A stretch of DNA of 64,000 bases from Gossypium raimondii (Eukaryota; Streptophyta; Magnoliopsida; Malvales; Malvaceae): NCBI RefSeq assembly GCF_025698545.1, contig NC_068569.1:5208001-5272000 (forward strand), written 5' to 3'. Shown one piece after another: positions 1 to 11,589 of the stretch. The notes beneath the pieces were generated by a model. The model did not search any database. It was not told where the DNA came from and saw only the letters and a program-made list of their open reading frames with translations. The position numbers and the translations under genes were made by a program. Position 1 is the first letter of the stretch. Each line of letters starts with the position of its first letter.

Positions 1-155
1 AAATCATATAACTGAAACATAACCCATAATCCCCCAAAATATCAAATTCAAGTTCAGAATTAAAGGTGCTTGTAGGGTGCTACTTTTCACAAACTTCTCT
101 TTGAAGGAAAAACAGAACAAACAAAGAACCTATGGAATGAAGTAACATTCCATAC

Positions 156-3100
156 CTGAAAAATAAGACCCGCTGTCCCACTCCATTTTGGCCTCAGTGG
201 TCGACTAAACTCTATACCAGCTGTTACACGGCCAATGCTCAGACTGCTATTGTCATGTTGGTTACCATGCACAAGTGTCCCTGGGGTTCTTGAATTCTTT
301 TAAAAAAGAGAGAGAGAGCTCAATGTAGAAATCAACCTTCCAATTATTTAAAAAGTAAAAGCAAAACCCACCTGGATAATTATTGTTCTAGATGTCCTCT
401 TATCATCTCCTTCAATCCATGGGTCTGTATAGTTAATTCGGAATATAGAGTCGATTTGGCCCCTCTCTAAGGAAATATTAAGCTTTTGGTTTCTTCCAAA
501 CAAATTTCTATGAGAATATGCAAAGCTGCACATAGGACATGACAAATGAGACAAGATCAACAGCATAAAACATTGCATCAGATAAATATAGAAGACTCAA
601 ATTCCTCTCCCTTTAATCTCAAGAACAATAGGACAGGAATCAAGCAATGCTAAAAGCTCAAAGCGACATAAAAAGGTCAGTGAGATGAAACATAACATTT
701 GTATGCACAAATCAAATGGAACCACAAAAGGAGTAAGATGAATGGCACATAAGGAATCAGCCAGGAACTAAATATGCTATGTTACCTTCCAATAAGTCCT
801 GATAAAGGGCCACTTGTAATCCTGCAAAATTACAGATCACTTGCATAAATATTATTTAAGATATACCACAGATAAATAAGTACGGACTTTACTAGCTAAA
901 TTAGGTAGAACATGTAGAATTGCAATTTAAACTAGCAAGACTTACCCGCTTGATATTCCACCACCAGCAGAAAAACCACCACTTGGACGTTCAACAACAT
1001 TCATTACCAAATCAACTTTACCAGCATCTAAAATGTTTACAATCAAACGATAATAGACAAATAAATGCATAGAAAAGCTCTGAAAATTTTAGCATCTTTA
1101 CTTGCAAACTATTACCGAAAAGAAAAAAGAAAAAAAAGCATGTCATGTGATGCCTTTAAAATCAATTGGCATCAAATCCTGTATAGGAAAATACAAATGT
1201 ATTCCATTGGTTTCAAGTTTCAACAAAAGCTTTGTGCTACCCTAGCAACTAAAATAAGTCTTTATGGCAACTGAAAAGTAGAAAAAAGAAAATCTTACTG
1301 CCAGATCATCGAAAATTTTGACTTAATCTAGTTGACACTTTTGCTCTTTTTTGGGGGACTATTTATCCCTTGTTTTCAGTTCCTTTATATTTTTATTTTT
1401 ATTTTATTTTATTGCTTTTCATTATCTATCACACACAAAAAAAAAAAGCAAGAACTAAAAGCACCTATAGTATAAAGCCTTTGTCTTCCAAAGCCAATAT
1501 TCAACAGAACATGTGTTCTTAGAAGCATTGGAAATTTCTTAGGACCATACATTCAAAATAGATACAAGAAACCTTTGTAAAAAGAAAGCGAGTATGGGAG
1601 TATTTCAGACAAATACAAATGGTAGCCATATTCTAAAAGCTTAATGGAAATTCCATGTCAATCTGTTCTCGTATCTATTTTGAAGTCACTAAGAAAGATT
1701 TCCATCAATTACAATGGGAATAAACAAATCAAATAACATTTAATTTGCTAATACTACTGTTTACTATAACATGATTACGGTTACGCCAATCCATAATAAC
1801 AATCCAGAATAAACCAGTGCACGTTGCTGTTGTAACATAATATTTACTACCATAACAATACTAATCTAGAATAAAATTCAGTGACATTCTTGCTATTGCA
1901 TTATTATTACCCTGAATATTCTGCATTAATCAAGTAAATGTATAAAACATTAACCAAAAACTGACTAGGAGAATGCACATTAAATACATGTTCAGGAACT
2001 AGATTAAACATTTTCAGGAACACAACATACAATTTTGTGCAAGCTTCTTTAAAAGACATACTCACTCACCTCCAGCCGGTTGAGGTATGATACTGACATC
2101 TGCCATAAGACCCATAGTTGACACTGTATCCACATCTCTTTTTCCTTGAAGCATACTATACACCTATAAGAGGATCATTCGAAGGAAGCAACACAAGATA
2201 GTCAGGACAGTGGTGCTCACCACAAGCACTCTTCTTTGATAAGAATAGACTAGCTTCATGATTAATCATCAATTAAAAACCTATGCACGTAACAAAAGCT
2301 GGACCTAGGATCACACCTGTCCCTTCTTGGTAGTGAGTTGCCTAAGTATTGTTTCAGGCTTTGTCTTCCCTTTAGTTGGTTCACCACTGAAACAATTACA
2401 AGCTTTTGCAGTCATATATCCCAATACTAATAAATCCAAAAGTCCGATATACATGTTTTGGAGTCTGCCTATTTAAGTAAACACACACCCAAGTGTGCAT
2501 AAAGCAAACTGAAGGAAGCTTCTTACGTCTTTCGATCAAGGAAGCGTATGGATATATTGTTGACCTCAGCTTCTGCAACTTGTAACCTTATAATACCTCC
2601 AGAAAAAATATCAACTCCAGAAACCTATAAGTTCAAAGGACAGTTTAAACAACATGGTTTGTCTTCAAAGACTAACAAATAGAACATTTGCAAGTACAAA
2701 TTAAAGAACCCAGCAAGGCAAGGTACTAACCAAGCCAAAAAGACCACGTTCCATATACCATCCATTGATGGAATTAATTACTTCATCCAAACGCTTGAGA
2801 TTTACCACTTTTCCTGCACAGCTTGACACCAAAAGTGAAAATAATGAAGGCCTCCTATGACCATAATTAACAAGCAGCTCATCAAGCTAATCATCTAAGA
2901 GCAAGTCCGTCCATACTTAAGAATGCAAAAAGAAAACTTACCATGTCCTTCACGAAAAGCATCCTCAAGAAACTTTGATGGAAGAACATTGGCTCCTTCA
3001 CAGACCAATCCGTGGAACTCCTGATTTGGTTCTACCTTATGCCACAAGAAGCCAATGTCAACCAAATCAGTATTGTGTTTCTCCATGTGCCTAAGTTATG

Positions 3101-4524
3101 GGCATATAATGCCCAAGACAGGAGCAAAATGTTGAACTAAAAGTGAAAAAAAAAACTATGAAACATGAAAGGGCAGCCAAAACTAGCATTTATACTTTTG
3201 CTCGCAGCATATGATTATGAGACTATCTCATTCTATTAAGTTTTCCCAGAGACACTCCATAAAGTAAGCATGTGCTCTACTTTACTGAAAACAGATGACA
3301 ACAAAGACAGAACAAAGGGGGCACAGAACAGACAATTTACTTCCAATTCCCCTAAATTCTAACATAGAAGAATAGACTGGTGCAAAAGAGATCACTGACC
3401 TAAGCCCCCAACTCCATCCTAACCATATAAAGACATGTGTATGTGCATGTCTGGTGAACTAGCGGCCACTGTCCTCCAGTAGCAGCAGTCTCCAAGACTG
3501 CACTATGCTGCTACGACCCTGAGAATTTGAATCAGGCTCGTAACAGCCAGAAGAAACATAGTAACAGTCTGTCACAGTCATAGTGGCCTGGGAACCTAAC
3601 AGATGTTTTCCATTTCCAATCACAAGCCTTTTCTCCCCCTGTTTTTTCTTTATGCTTCTGTTTTCGCCAAAATCATCCTTTACATTTCGACACCCTCCCT
3701 TTCATTGGTTTACCCACTTTGCCTCACCAACAACGGTCTTGTTCCAAGGCCTTAAGACAAATTTCTGCTTCCAAGGCCAGTTTCTAGATTCAAATGGAAT
3801 GTTATCCATTGCAATGACCTAAAACCTAGCAGCTCAACTCCATATCAATTCTCTATTTAGAATCCTATGATTGTTCAAAACAAGTAGGAAAAAAAAAAGA
3901 AACGACACCAAAATGTAAATAAAATGAATTTGGCTTGAGACAAAATACTTGAAACACCAATCTGATACCATCCCGCGTGTCAACGGCCACAGGCATACAG
4001 GAAGAGAAGTAACCGCTATCGATGATCCGGTGGACATCTTCCTGAACCTCCCGCACCGTCAAAGCAGAGTTGGCTCGGCAAGCTTTCAACGCGGTAAGGG
4101 CTTCCATTTCGAGGTCTTTCCGCTCCAACTCCTCTCCATCTTTGTTCCTGACAAGAACCTCGCTTATCAAAACCCTCTCCTCGTCGTAACGACCAGCAGT
4201 AGTGGACTGTCCCTTCTGAGGCACCTCCGAACCAGACTGAGTGGAGTCGGGAGGATTGGGTTGAGACAGGGACAAGGAAGCGGAACATAGCAGAGGCGCA
4301 TTAACAAGGTCGTAGGTCTGGGCTGTTAGAGAGAGAGACGCACAGCATAGTAGGGGAGAGTGAGTGGATGTGGTAGGAGGGAGGGAGCGATTCCTGAGGG
4401 AGTGAAGGAGTTGGAAAAGGGAGTGACGAGCTCTGGAGAGGGGAGAGGCTAGGGTTTGGGAGGGAGAAGGGACAGGGATTTTGAAAGAAGAGGAGGTGAA
4501 ACAAACGCCATCGTTGCGATGCAT
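156..4524 (-). CDS. OEP80: Outer envelope protein 80 (Omp85/TOC75-V), 5' ten exons, partial
   Basis: Chloroplast outer-envelope beta-barrel protein of the Omp85 family, thought to insert other beta-barrels into the plastid outer membrane. Exons on the minus strand, in order: 4524-3949, 3035-2942, 2813-2731, 2624-2527, 2386-2317, 2163-2070, 1027-946, 821-786, 525-372, 296-156; all have GT-AG borders and keep frame. They encode 476 codons; the family is about 730 residues, so roughly the last 250 residues, most of the barrel, lie beyond the left edge. Exon 1 gives a Ser/Pro-rich plastid-targeting-like N-terminus. POTRA-like segments follow, with recognisable stretches such as [19 protein letters not shown], then the start of the barrel ([44 protein letters not shown]). 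The start at 4524 is the first ATG in the long exon 1 frame. The eighth exon is only 36 nt. Identity is confident; the exact 5' end of the mRNA is not visible. Confidence 0.93.
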
Positions 4525-4879
4525 TGCGGATGGGGATATGAAGAAATGAGTTCCTCAATACTCAAATGCTATCTATGAGAATGAATACTGCACACCGTGC
4601 AACAATTTTGGGGGTTGAGAAATTTGAGGTGTTATTGTTTTAGTTATAGAAGGGAGGAAAGGAACGACATTAACATTAGTTGCCTAGTACTGGTATAACA
4701 CAAACTCTCATTGTGGTTGGGCTAGGGTTTTTATGAAGCAATCAATCTAAACAGGTTTCGAGTAAAATTAGGATGAGCAGCTCATTGGCCCTTCCATTTC
4801 TGAGCCTCTCAGCTCCCAAATTTTTTACTCTCTTTCCTTTTGTCGAGATTGGGTTTGCAATTCCATTGTGTTTAAATCA

Positions 4880-5420
4880 TATTTAAATAGAATAAACTAC
4901 ACCAATTCCATTAAACTATCATGAAATTTTCATTTTGGTTATTTAATTTTAAATTTCAGAAATTTTTTGTTTAAGTTACTAAACTATTCAAAAAAAATTA
5001 TTTAAGTTTCAAATGAAGATTCGACAATTAATGCAGTAGATTAAAACATATCGATGAGTAAAAAAATATAATTTAGATCCAAGTTGATAAGATGGTCGCT
5101 GTCGGATATCAAAGAAGAAAGTTATTTGAGTTTGGTTAACTGATTCATGTTGTTAAAAGGTGTTTCATGAAAAAGAAAATTTGATTGTTAAAAGAGAAAA
5201 CGAAAGAGAGCTTTTAATTGGGGTAGACAATACAAATAGAAAACATCATGCTGTAGAGACTTTAATAGTTAAGTGACTTAAATGAAAACTTTCAAATAAT
5301 TTAATGATCATTTTATAATTACTTTAAAATTGAAAAACCAAAATATAAATTTATTAATGATTTAATAATTTAAGACCCACTAATTTAAGATAATAAACTA
5401 CAAATTTTCAAATAATTCAG
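4880..5420. mobile_element. Dispersed non-autonomous element remnant, copy 1
   Basis: This AT-rich segment shares its organisation and a core with 40310-40720 in the same orientation. Both have the core ATCGATGAGTAAAA, followed by an (A/G)AATAT...TTAGATC(C/T)AAGTTGAT stretch, and both are flanked by related outer sequences containing TTTCAAATAATT(T/C)A. The outer parts of the second copy look like imperfect inverted repeats, which suggests a MITE-like element. No target duplication could be fixed by eye. Confidence 0.5.
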
Positions 5421-5974
5421 TAATTTAAATAAAAAATTTTAAATATCTGTTTTTAAGATTTTCAGTTAGCAGTGATTGACCATCCACTAGCTAACGTGGA
5501 GTACACTCTACTGGGTGTAAGGCCAAGCCCAACGGTTGACGACCAAAGTCATCCAACTTGAAAATGGCCGATTATCATTGATCAACAAAACGTTGATATA
5601 GTAGCGAGCTGACTAGATTTTTTTTCACTTTTAAAGTAGGTGATGAGAAGGTATAATATAAGAAAGGAAAAAGGAAGAGTAGCACAGCTTAGAAAGATAA
5701 AGGGGTCAGTAAACTTTGGATTTGCCCTAAAAGATGACATATCCCATTCTGGAGCAATTCAAATAATGTGGCCATGCTCAGGATTATGTATTTTTAACAT
5801 TATAGATTAAGATTTGAACCCTAATATTTAATATCAGCATAAGATTTTCTTTACTACTCACTCCGTTAGATTGTTGGTGGTTTAAGAAGAAGAAACTTAT
5901 CAATTTGGGACCATCTAATTTCTCTTTTTCTTTTTGAGGAGCCCCTACTGGACCATGGGAATAATTTTTAAAAT

Positions 5975-5999
5975 TATATATATATATATATATATATAT
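5975..5999. repeat. (TA)n microsatellite
   Basis: An uninterrupted TA dinucleotide run of about 12 units in AT-rich intergenic DNA. Confidence 0.95.
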
Positions 6000-6179
6000 G
6001 AAATTTCCCGTCGGTTTAAGAAAATAAATTTGATTTTCATTATAAAAATTCGAAATCGTCTGAATTTATATATATAAATAATATATATTTATATTTGAAT
6101 TTACAGATATGCTCGTCATGCGTATCAAAAAGTTAGAGTCTTACCAATACACGACACTTCTATTATAAGTTTCTAAATA

Positions 6180-8100
6180 AAAGGATTTAATTTTAAAAAT
6201 TTTAATAAAATGTTAGATAATTTAGTAAATCCATATAAATATCGGTAAAGTCTTAGATATTTCGGTAAATCCAAAATGTTAATTGATTTGGTAAAATTTT
6301 AGATATTTTGGTAAATCTATATAAAATTGGTAAATCAATACAAATATTGGTAAAGTCTTAGATATTTTGGTAAATCCAAAGAAATATTGACCAATTCAAA
6401 TCATTAAAAATAAGGGTAAAGTAACAAAAATTTTGGTAATTGTTAAGACTTGTATAGGGTTAGAAAATTTGGAAATATTGGTAAAATCTTGGAAATTTTG
6501 GTGAAGTCTCATAAATATTTGTAAATCTATAGAAATTTTGACAAATTGTTAGATATATTGGTAAATCCTTAGAAATAGTAGTAAATTGTCAAATATTTTG
6601 GTAAGTCCTTAAAATTTTGGTAAATGGTAAATCATTAGATATATTGGTAAATTGTTAGAAATATTGGAAAATCGTTAGATATATTGGTAAATCATTAGAT
6701 ACTTTGGTAAATCATTATATATTTTGGTAAAGTCGTAGAAATTTTGGTAATTGTTAAGACTTTGTATAAGGTTTAGAAAATTTGGAAATATTTTTAAGTC
6801 TTAGAAATTTTGATAAAGTAACATAAATATTGGTAAATCCATAAAATTTTGGTAAATTGTTAGATATTTTGATAAAACATTACAATTTTGGTAAATCATT
6901 AGATGTTTTGGTAAACCTTATAAATTTTGGTAATTTGTTCGATATATCAAGAAATCATTAGAATTTTAGTGAACCATTAGATATATAGGTAAATTGTTAG
7001 ATATTTTGGTAAATCCTTGGAGATATTGGTAATTAAAGTCTCATAAATATTGGTAAATTGATGGAAATATTTAGAAATATTGTTAAATTGTTAGATATTT
7101 TGATAAAGTGATAGAAATTTTGGTAATTGATAATACTTGGTATGGTGTTTAGAAAATTTTGAAATATTAGTAAAGTCACATAAATATCGATAAGTAGAAA
7201 ATTTGGTAAACCGTTAGATATATTAGCAAGTTCTTAAAAATATTGGTAAATGGTTAGAAATATTAGTAAATGGTTAGATATTTTGTTAAAGTTATAGAAC
7301 TTTTGGTGATTGTTAAAACTTGGTACATGGTTTTGAAATTTTGAAAATATTGGTGAAATCTTATAAATTCTGGTAAAGTTTTATAAATATTGGTAAAATG
7401 ATAGATGTTTTGGTAAACATATAGATATTTTGATAAATCCTTAGAAATTATATTGGTGAAACGATATTTAAGTAAATCTTTAGAAATTTCGTAAATCGTT
7501 AAATATTTTAGGAATTCTTAGAAATTTTGTTAAAGTCATATAAATTTTAGTAATTGTTAAAACTTGATATATGGTTTAAAAATTTGGAAATATTGGTAAA
7601 ATGTTAATAAATTTGGTAAAGTCTCATGAATATTGAAAAATGATAAAAATTTAATAAATTGTTAGATATTTTGGTAAATCCTTAGAAATGTTGATAAACT
7701 ATTAGATATATTGGTAAAACGATAGAAATTTTGGTAAATCGTTAGATATATTGATAAATAATTAGATATATTGGTAAATCCTTAAATATTTTGATAAAAC
7801 CACTGAACTTTTGATAATTGTTAAGATTTTATTTAGGGTTTAGAAACTTTTGAAATATTTGTAAAATCATAAAAAATTGGTAAACTCATAAATGTTGGTA
7901 AAATAATAGAAATTTTAATAGCTCGTTAAATAATTTGAAAGATCCTTAGAATTTTAGTAAATTGTTAAATATATTGGCAAAACAATGAAAATATTAGCAA
8001 TTGTTAAGACTTGATATGAGGTTTAGAAAACTTTGATATATTGATAATATCTTATAAAAATGGGTACATTGATATTTTTGTTAAATCATTATATAATTTA
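6180..8100. repeat. Decayed tandem array: 20-bp units with a recurring punctuating motif
   Basis: Almost 2 kb built of variants of a 20-bp unit close to TGGTAAATCATTAGATATTT. The register is clearest at 6640-6745, where five or six units follow each other at exactly 20 bp. Roughly every 180-375 bp the array is broken by a second, longer motif starting (T)TGTTAAGACTTGGTAT and continuing into GGTTTAGAAAATTTGGAAAT. I place seven copies of it near 6441, 6751, 7126, 7310, 7555, 7819 and 8002. No reading frame stays open through it. It resembles an old satellite or an expanded transposon subrepeat; its class is unknown. Confidence 0.85.
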
Positions 8101-10590
8101 TTAATTTATAGTATAAAATTTGAAATGCATTCATTCATCTTAACAGTTTCTTAGTTATTTGGACCGCATTATGAATGTTGTATAAAGAAAATACAAATCC
8201 TCATTTCTTTGAATTTGACCACACTTTACTAACTTTACATGAAAATATTTATTAAATTATATCATGTAATCCATATATAAAAAGAAAAAAATTGAAATAA
8301 TTAAGATAAAAAATAGTAATAGTTAACATCCGTAATTAGACAATCGATTTACTAACAAAAGTGCACCATTCATATATACCTATCATCATCCCTTACAGTT
8401 GTAAACAACAATTTAAATGCTGCTAAACCCAATATTTTCATTATCGTCTTGTGCATCAGGTGGTGAATACTCTCTGTTTGGTCTATCTTAATAAATTTTA
8501 AAAACCAAAATCAATGGTTTTTTGTCATCAAGTCATCAACAATGCCCATTCCCTTGTAATAAAATTAATATTATAGAGAAATATTGAAAGGAATTAAGAG
8601 AGTGTCAAACAAATGACATAAATCAAACTTTCTATATGTTTAAAACATCATAGCTGAAAGTTAAATGAACATGTTTAAATTTAAGAAGCAATTTACTTAT
8701 GTTCCGCACCTTTCAATTTATTTACTTGAAATGAAAAGCTTTTTGTCAATTAGCCGTCTACGTATCAATTCAAGAAAAAAAAGTTGATTAATGTTAACTA
8801 AAATGCATATTCTTATACAATTTATTGTGTTTGTTAGCATGAGAATGTAAAACAAGCAGCTTATACTCGAAGGATAATGAAAATTAGAACAAAATAAAAC
8901 AAAATAAAATAAAATTAGATGATGAAACAAATACTAATCCCCAAATTGATTAAAAAATACATTCATTTGAAACTAATTTCTCAACAACCAATTGGTATAA
9001 AAGAATGCGCCAAATGAACAAATAAAAAACATTAAAACACCAATAAATATATATGTAAAAATATTTATTAAAAAACCATAAAAAAATATGTGTAAAAATC
9101 TTAGTAATTCTAATTACAAGATTAAGAGGAAAAAACGGATAGTTTTAATATTGTTGAAAAATGGAGGTGGCGGTGGGGCTCCGTAATGATGAATGGTGAG
9201 ATGAGAGTGGATGGGTTGACAATGATGAACGTCGGGATAGGAAGCGTCAGTGATGATAAATGGCAATTAGGGAGGGGAAAAATTATTATTTTTCCGTGAT
9301 GGGAGTAGATGGGTTAGAAATGCTGAATGGCGAGATGGGAGTGGATAGATCAACGACGATGAACGGCAAAATCAGAGAGGTCAATGATGACGAAGGACGA
9401 CAGGGGAGAGAGGAACGACACAGGAGAAGGGAGGGCTTTTTTATTTATTTCCACAACATGACTTTTTCTTTTGTTGGTAACTGATTTCCGGGTAATACCG
9501 GTTTCTTCATTTTCTCTTTTTTTATTTATTCACTTTCTGGATTTCTTTTACATATAATCTAACCGCTCTCACTTTTGGGAGCTTAGGCTAAGTTAATATT
9601 AATTTTTCTTTTCGTAGCTTATGCTAGAATTTCTGCAATACGTTTTTTTTTATATGAATGTATAAATTGACTACATAAAATAATAATTACTAATTATTAT
9701 GAGCTTATAACAAGAAATATTCATGCATTTGGTTTATTATGATGCAGGTTTTGACTTTTGACATTACAATTAAAAAGGGTGAAATTTATTAAGTAAATAG
9801 TAAGCTGTTAATACCAGAAACAAAAGTATGTTTTATCAAAGCCAGCCTGACGCATACAAGTTTCGAAGTGTTCGTTGGCTAAAATTATACTAAAATATTC
9901 TTTTAATAGTAATAACAAATCAAATTATAAATATTTTACGAGTAACTTTGTCCTATACAAAAATCAAAGCATGTCCAATTCCATCATTTAACTCCTCCAT
10001 TTTGTTAATTATTTTATGTTAGAAGATTTATAGTAGGTTGATAAATTATGATTGAGAGAGTCGAGAAATCTTAAAATCTTCACTTTGAATATTTCTTTCT
10101 TATGTTGAGAGTAATTATTGGAGTATCTTTATTGATAAGTTATGACATATTTTAGATATTATTTAGAGAGATTTTTAATTACAAAATATTTAAATGAATG
10201 ATTTATGATAAATAAAATGGATGTTAAATTGCATTTACATTTTGCGCTTCTTCTAAGATAAAACAAAAGAGAAGAATATTATAAATTTTGATTGATCATG
10301 GGTAACAAAATGGGGAACTGGACCAGAGGAAAGAAAGCATAAATTTTTTTATTCGGGTTCAAATAATTAGTATAGGAAAGAAAATGTTCTAATGTTTAAA
10401 AATGGAAAGTTTTAATTTAATATCGGCCTTAATTTATTTTTATTTAATGATTTAAAAAAATTAATGAATTTTACACTGGTGTATAAATATATGTATATAT
10501 AGCATAAAGATAGCGGTGATCCGTGGGTTAGTTAAGCAAGGTGGTGGGAAATGGCATATAAGACGTTAAGTTCAAATATTCATTTTCCTC
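8101..10590. other. Intergenic, AT-rich
   Basis: No gene is seen. Contents are AT-rich sequence, short AAAAT/AAAAC runs near 8885-8920, and a small imperfect duplication at 9185-9385. The small open frames here lack codon character and family resemblance. Confidence 0.65.
9185..9385. repeat. Imperfect direct duplication
   Basis: A block reading GATGAATGGTGAGATGAGAG (about 9187) followed by TGGATGGGTTGACAATGATG returns about 133 bp later as GCTGAATGGCGAGATGGGAG followed by TGGATAGATCAACGACGATG. The block is GA-rich and less AT-rich than its surroundings. It may be part of a transposon terminus; no coding function is evident. Confidence 0.5.
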
Positions 10591-10593
10591 CAT

Positions 10594-10600
10594 TATATAA
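10594..10600 (+). promoter_or_regulatory. Candidate TATA box of the HMA5-type gene
   Basis: TATATAA is followed by a pyrimidine-rich stretch (10620-10870) typical of a plant 5' UTR. The ATG is nearly 1 kb downstream but is preceded directly by an acceptor-like ...TTTTCACAG ending at 11584. A 5' UTR intron is therefore likely, with its donor not fixed. Confidence 0.4.
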
Positions 10601-11589
10601 ATTTGACTAAAAAAGACGAACAGAAACCCTCCCTCGAAAAGCCAAACTCTGCCACTTTCTCTTCTTTCTCCTGCGACCGTCCATTCCATTCCATTCTCCC
10701 TTCCTCTTCTCTTCTCTTTGGGAACAAAATTCCAATTCCGCTTCTCAAACCTTAGCAAATATAATCTACTTCCCATTCTAAAACCCTAATAATTTCCCCC
10801 CTCTTTTTTTAACATAAAAAGAACTTTCACTTTTCATTTATCTTTTTTCCCAATCAAAACAAATACTCACCCTTAACCACCCTGTGAAAAGAGGTCTCTC
10901 TGAATTTTTTTTTTGTATATACATGTGTGTGCTTGTGTGTGAGTTTATTTTTCTTCTTCTTATGTCAGAACTACGAGTTTTAGTTGTTTGGCCTGTTTAA
11001 ACTTCTGGATTTTTTTAAAGGTTATCTTCTTTGTTTATTGATTCATATTCCGAGTTGACAGAAATTAATATTTTTGAAGTAAAAGTAATTCGTTTCAGCT
11101 TGAATCGTGAAATTCTCTTCTGGAGTTGATTTGTATTCACGAAAGTTTATCTGTGGACTTTACGTTATTTATATATGGTCGATAATTTAGAACTTTAATT
11201 TCTAAGTAACTTTTATCGTGTTTGATTTGTACAAAGCCTCGGCGGCTTTTTTTATGTGCTTTGTTTTTGCTCCTATTTTTTTACTTCCCCTCGATTGCGT
11301 AATTATCTAATAATACCATTCAATTGTTTATTTTTATTGCTATCTGATATTTACAGTTGTTTTAAAGTAATGATTGAACCCTGATTTTGTTGTCTCTTTT
11401 TTAGTTCAATTTTATGCAACATCGAGCAGAAAAGTTTTTGCTCCTCTCTTTCACTAAAATTTGTTTTAAGCTTCACAAATTGACCGTGAAATTATGCATT
11501 GGAAACCGTTTTATTACTGAAGAAGTCTAAACTGCGATGTATACACATATTTATATTTATGTTTTGCTTACCATGTTTTCACAGGAGCC

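Larger units (their letters stand above)
4525..6179. other. Intergenic, AT-rich, upstream of OEP80
   Basis: No gene is seen. The first few hundred bases after 4524 must hold the OEP80 promoter and 5' UTR, since the gene reads leftward; I see no clear TATA box. A decayed dispersed repeat lies at about 4880-5420 and a TA run at 5975-5999. The rest is low-complexity AT-rich sequence. Confidence 0.7.

Noticed and set aside
3480-3560. tRNA T-loop-like phrase on the minus strand
   Set aside because: Surrounding sequence does not fold into a cloverleaf. No tRNA, rRNA or snoRNA gene could be supported in the window.
3583-3822. 79-codon plus-strand frame in OEP80 intron 1
   Set aside because: Phe/Ser-rich low-complexity translation inside an intron defined by good GT-AG sites.
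3949-4290. Open frames on both strands within OEP80 exon 1
   Set aside because: They are shadows of the GC-richer coding exon in other frames, with no family resemblance.
6180-8100. CRISPR or coding interpretation of the 20-bp array
   Set aside because: Units are contiguous and diverged with no unique spacers, and all frames contain stops.
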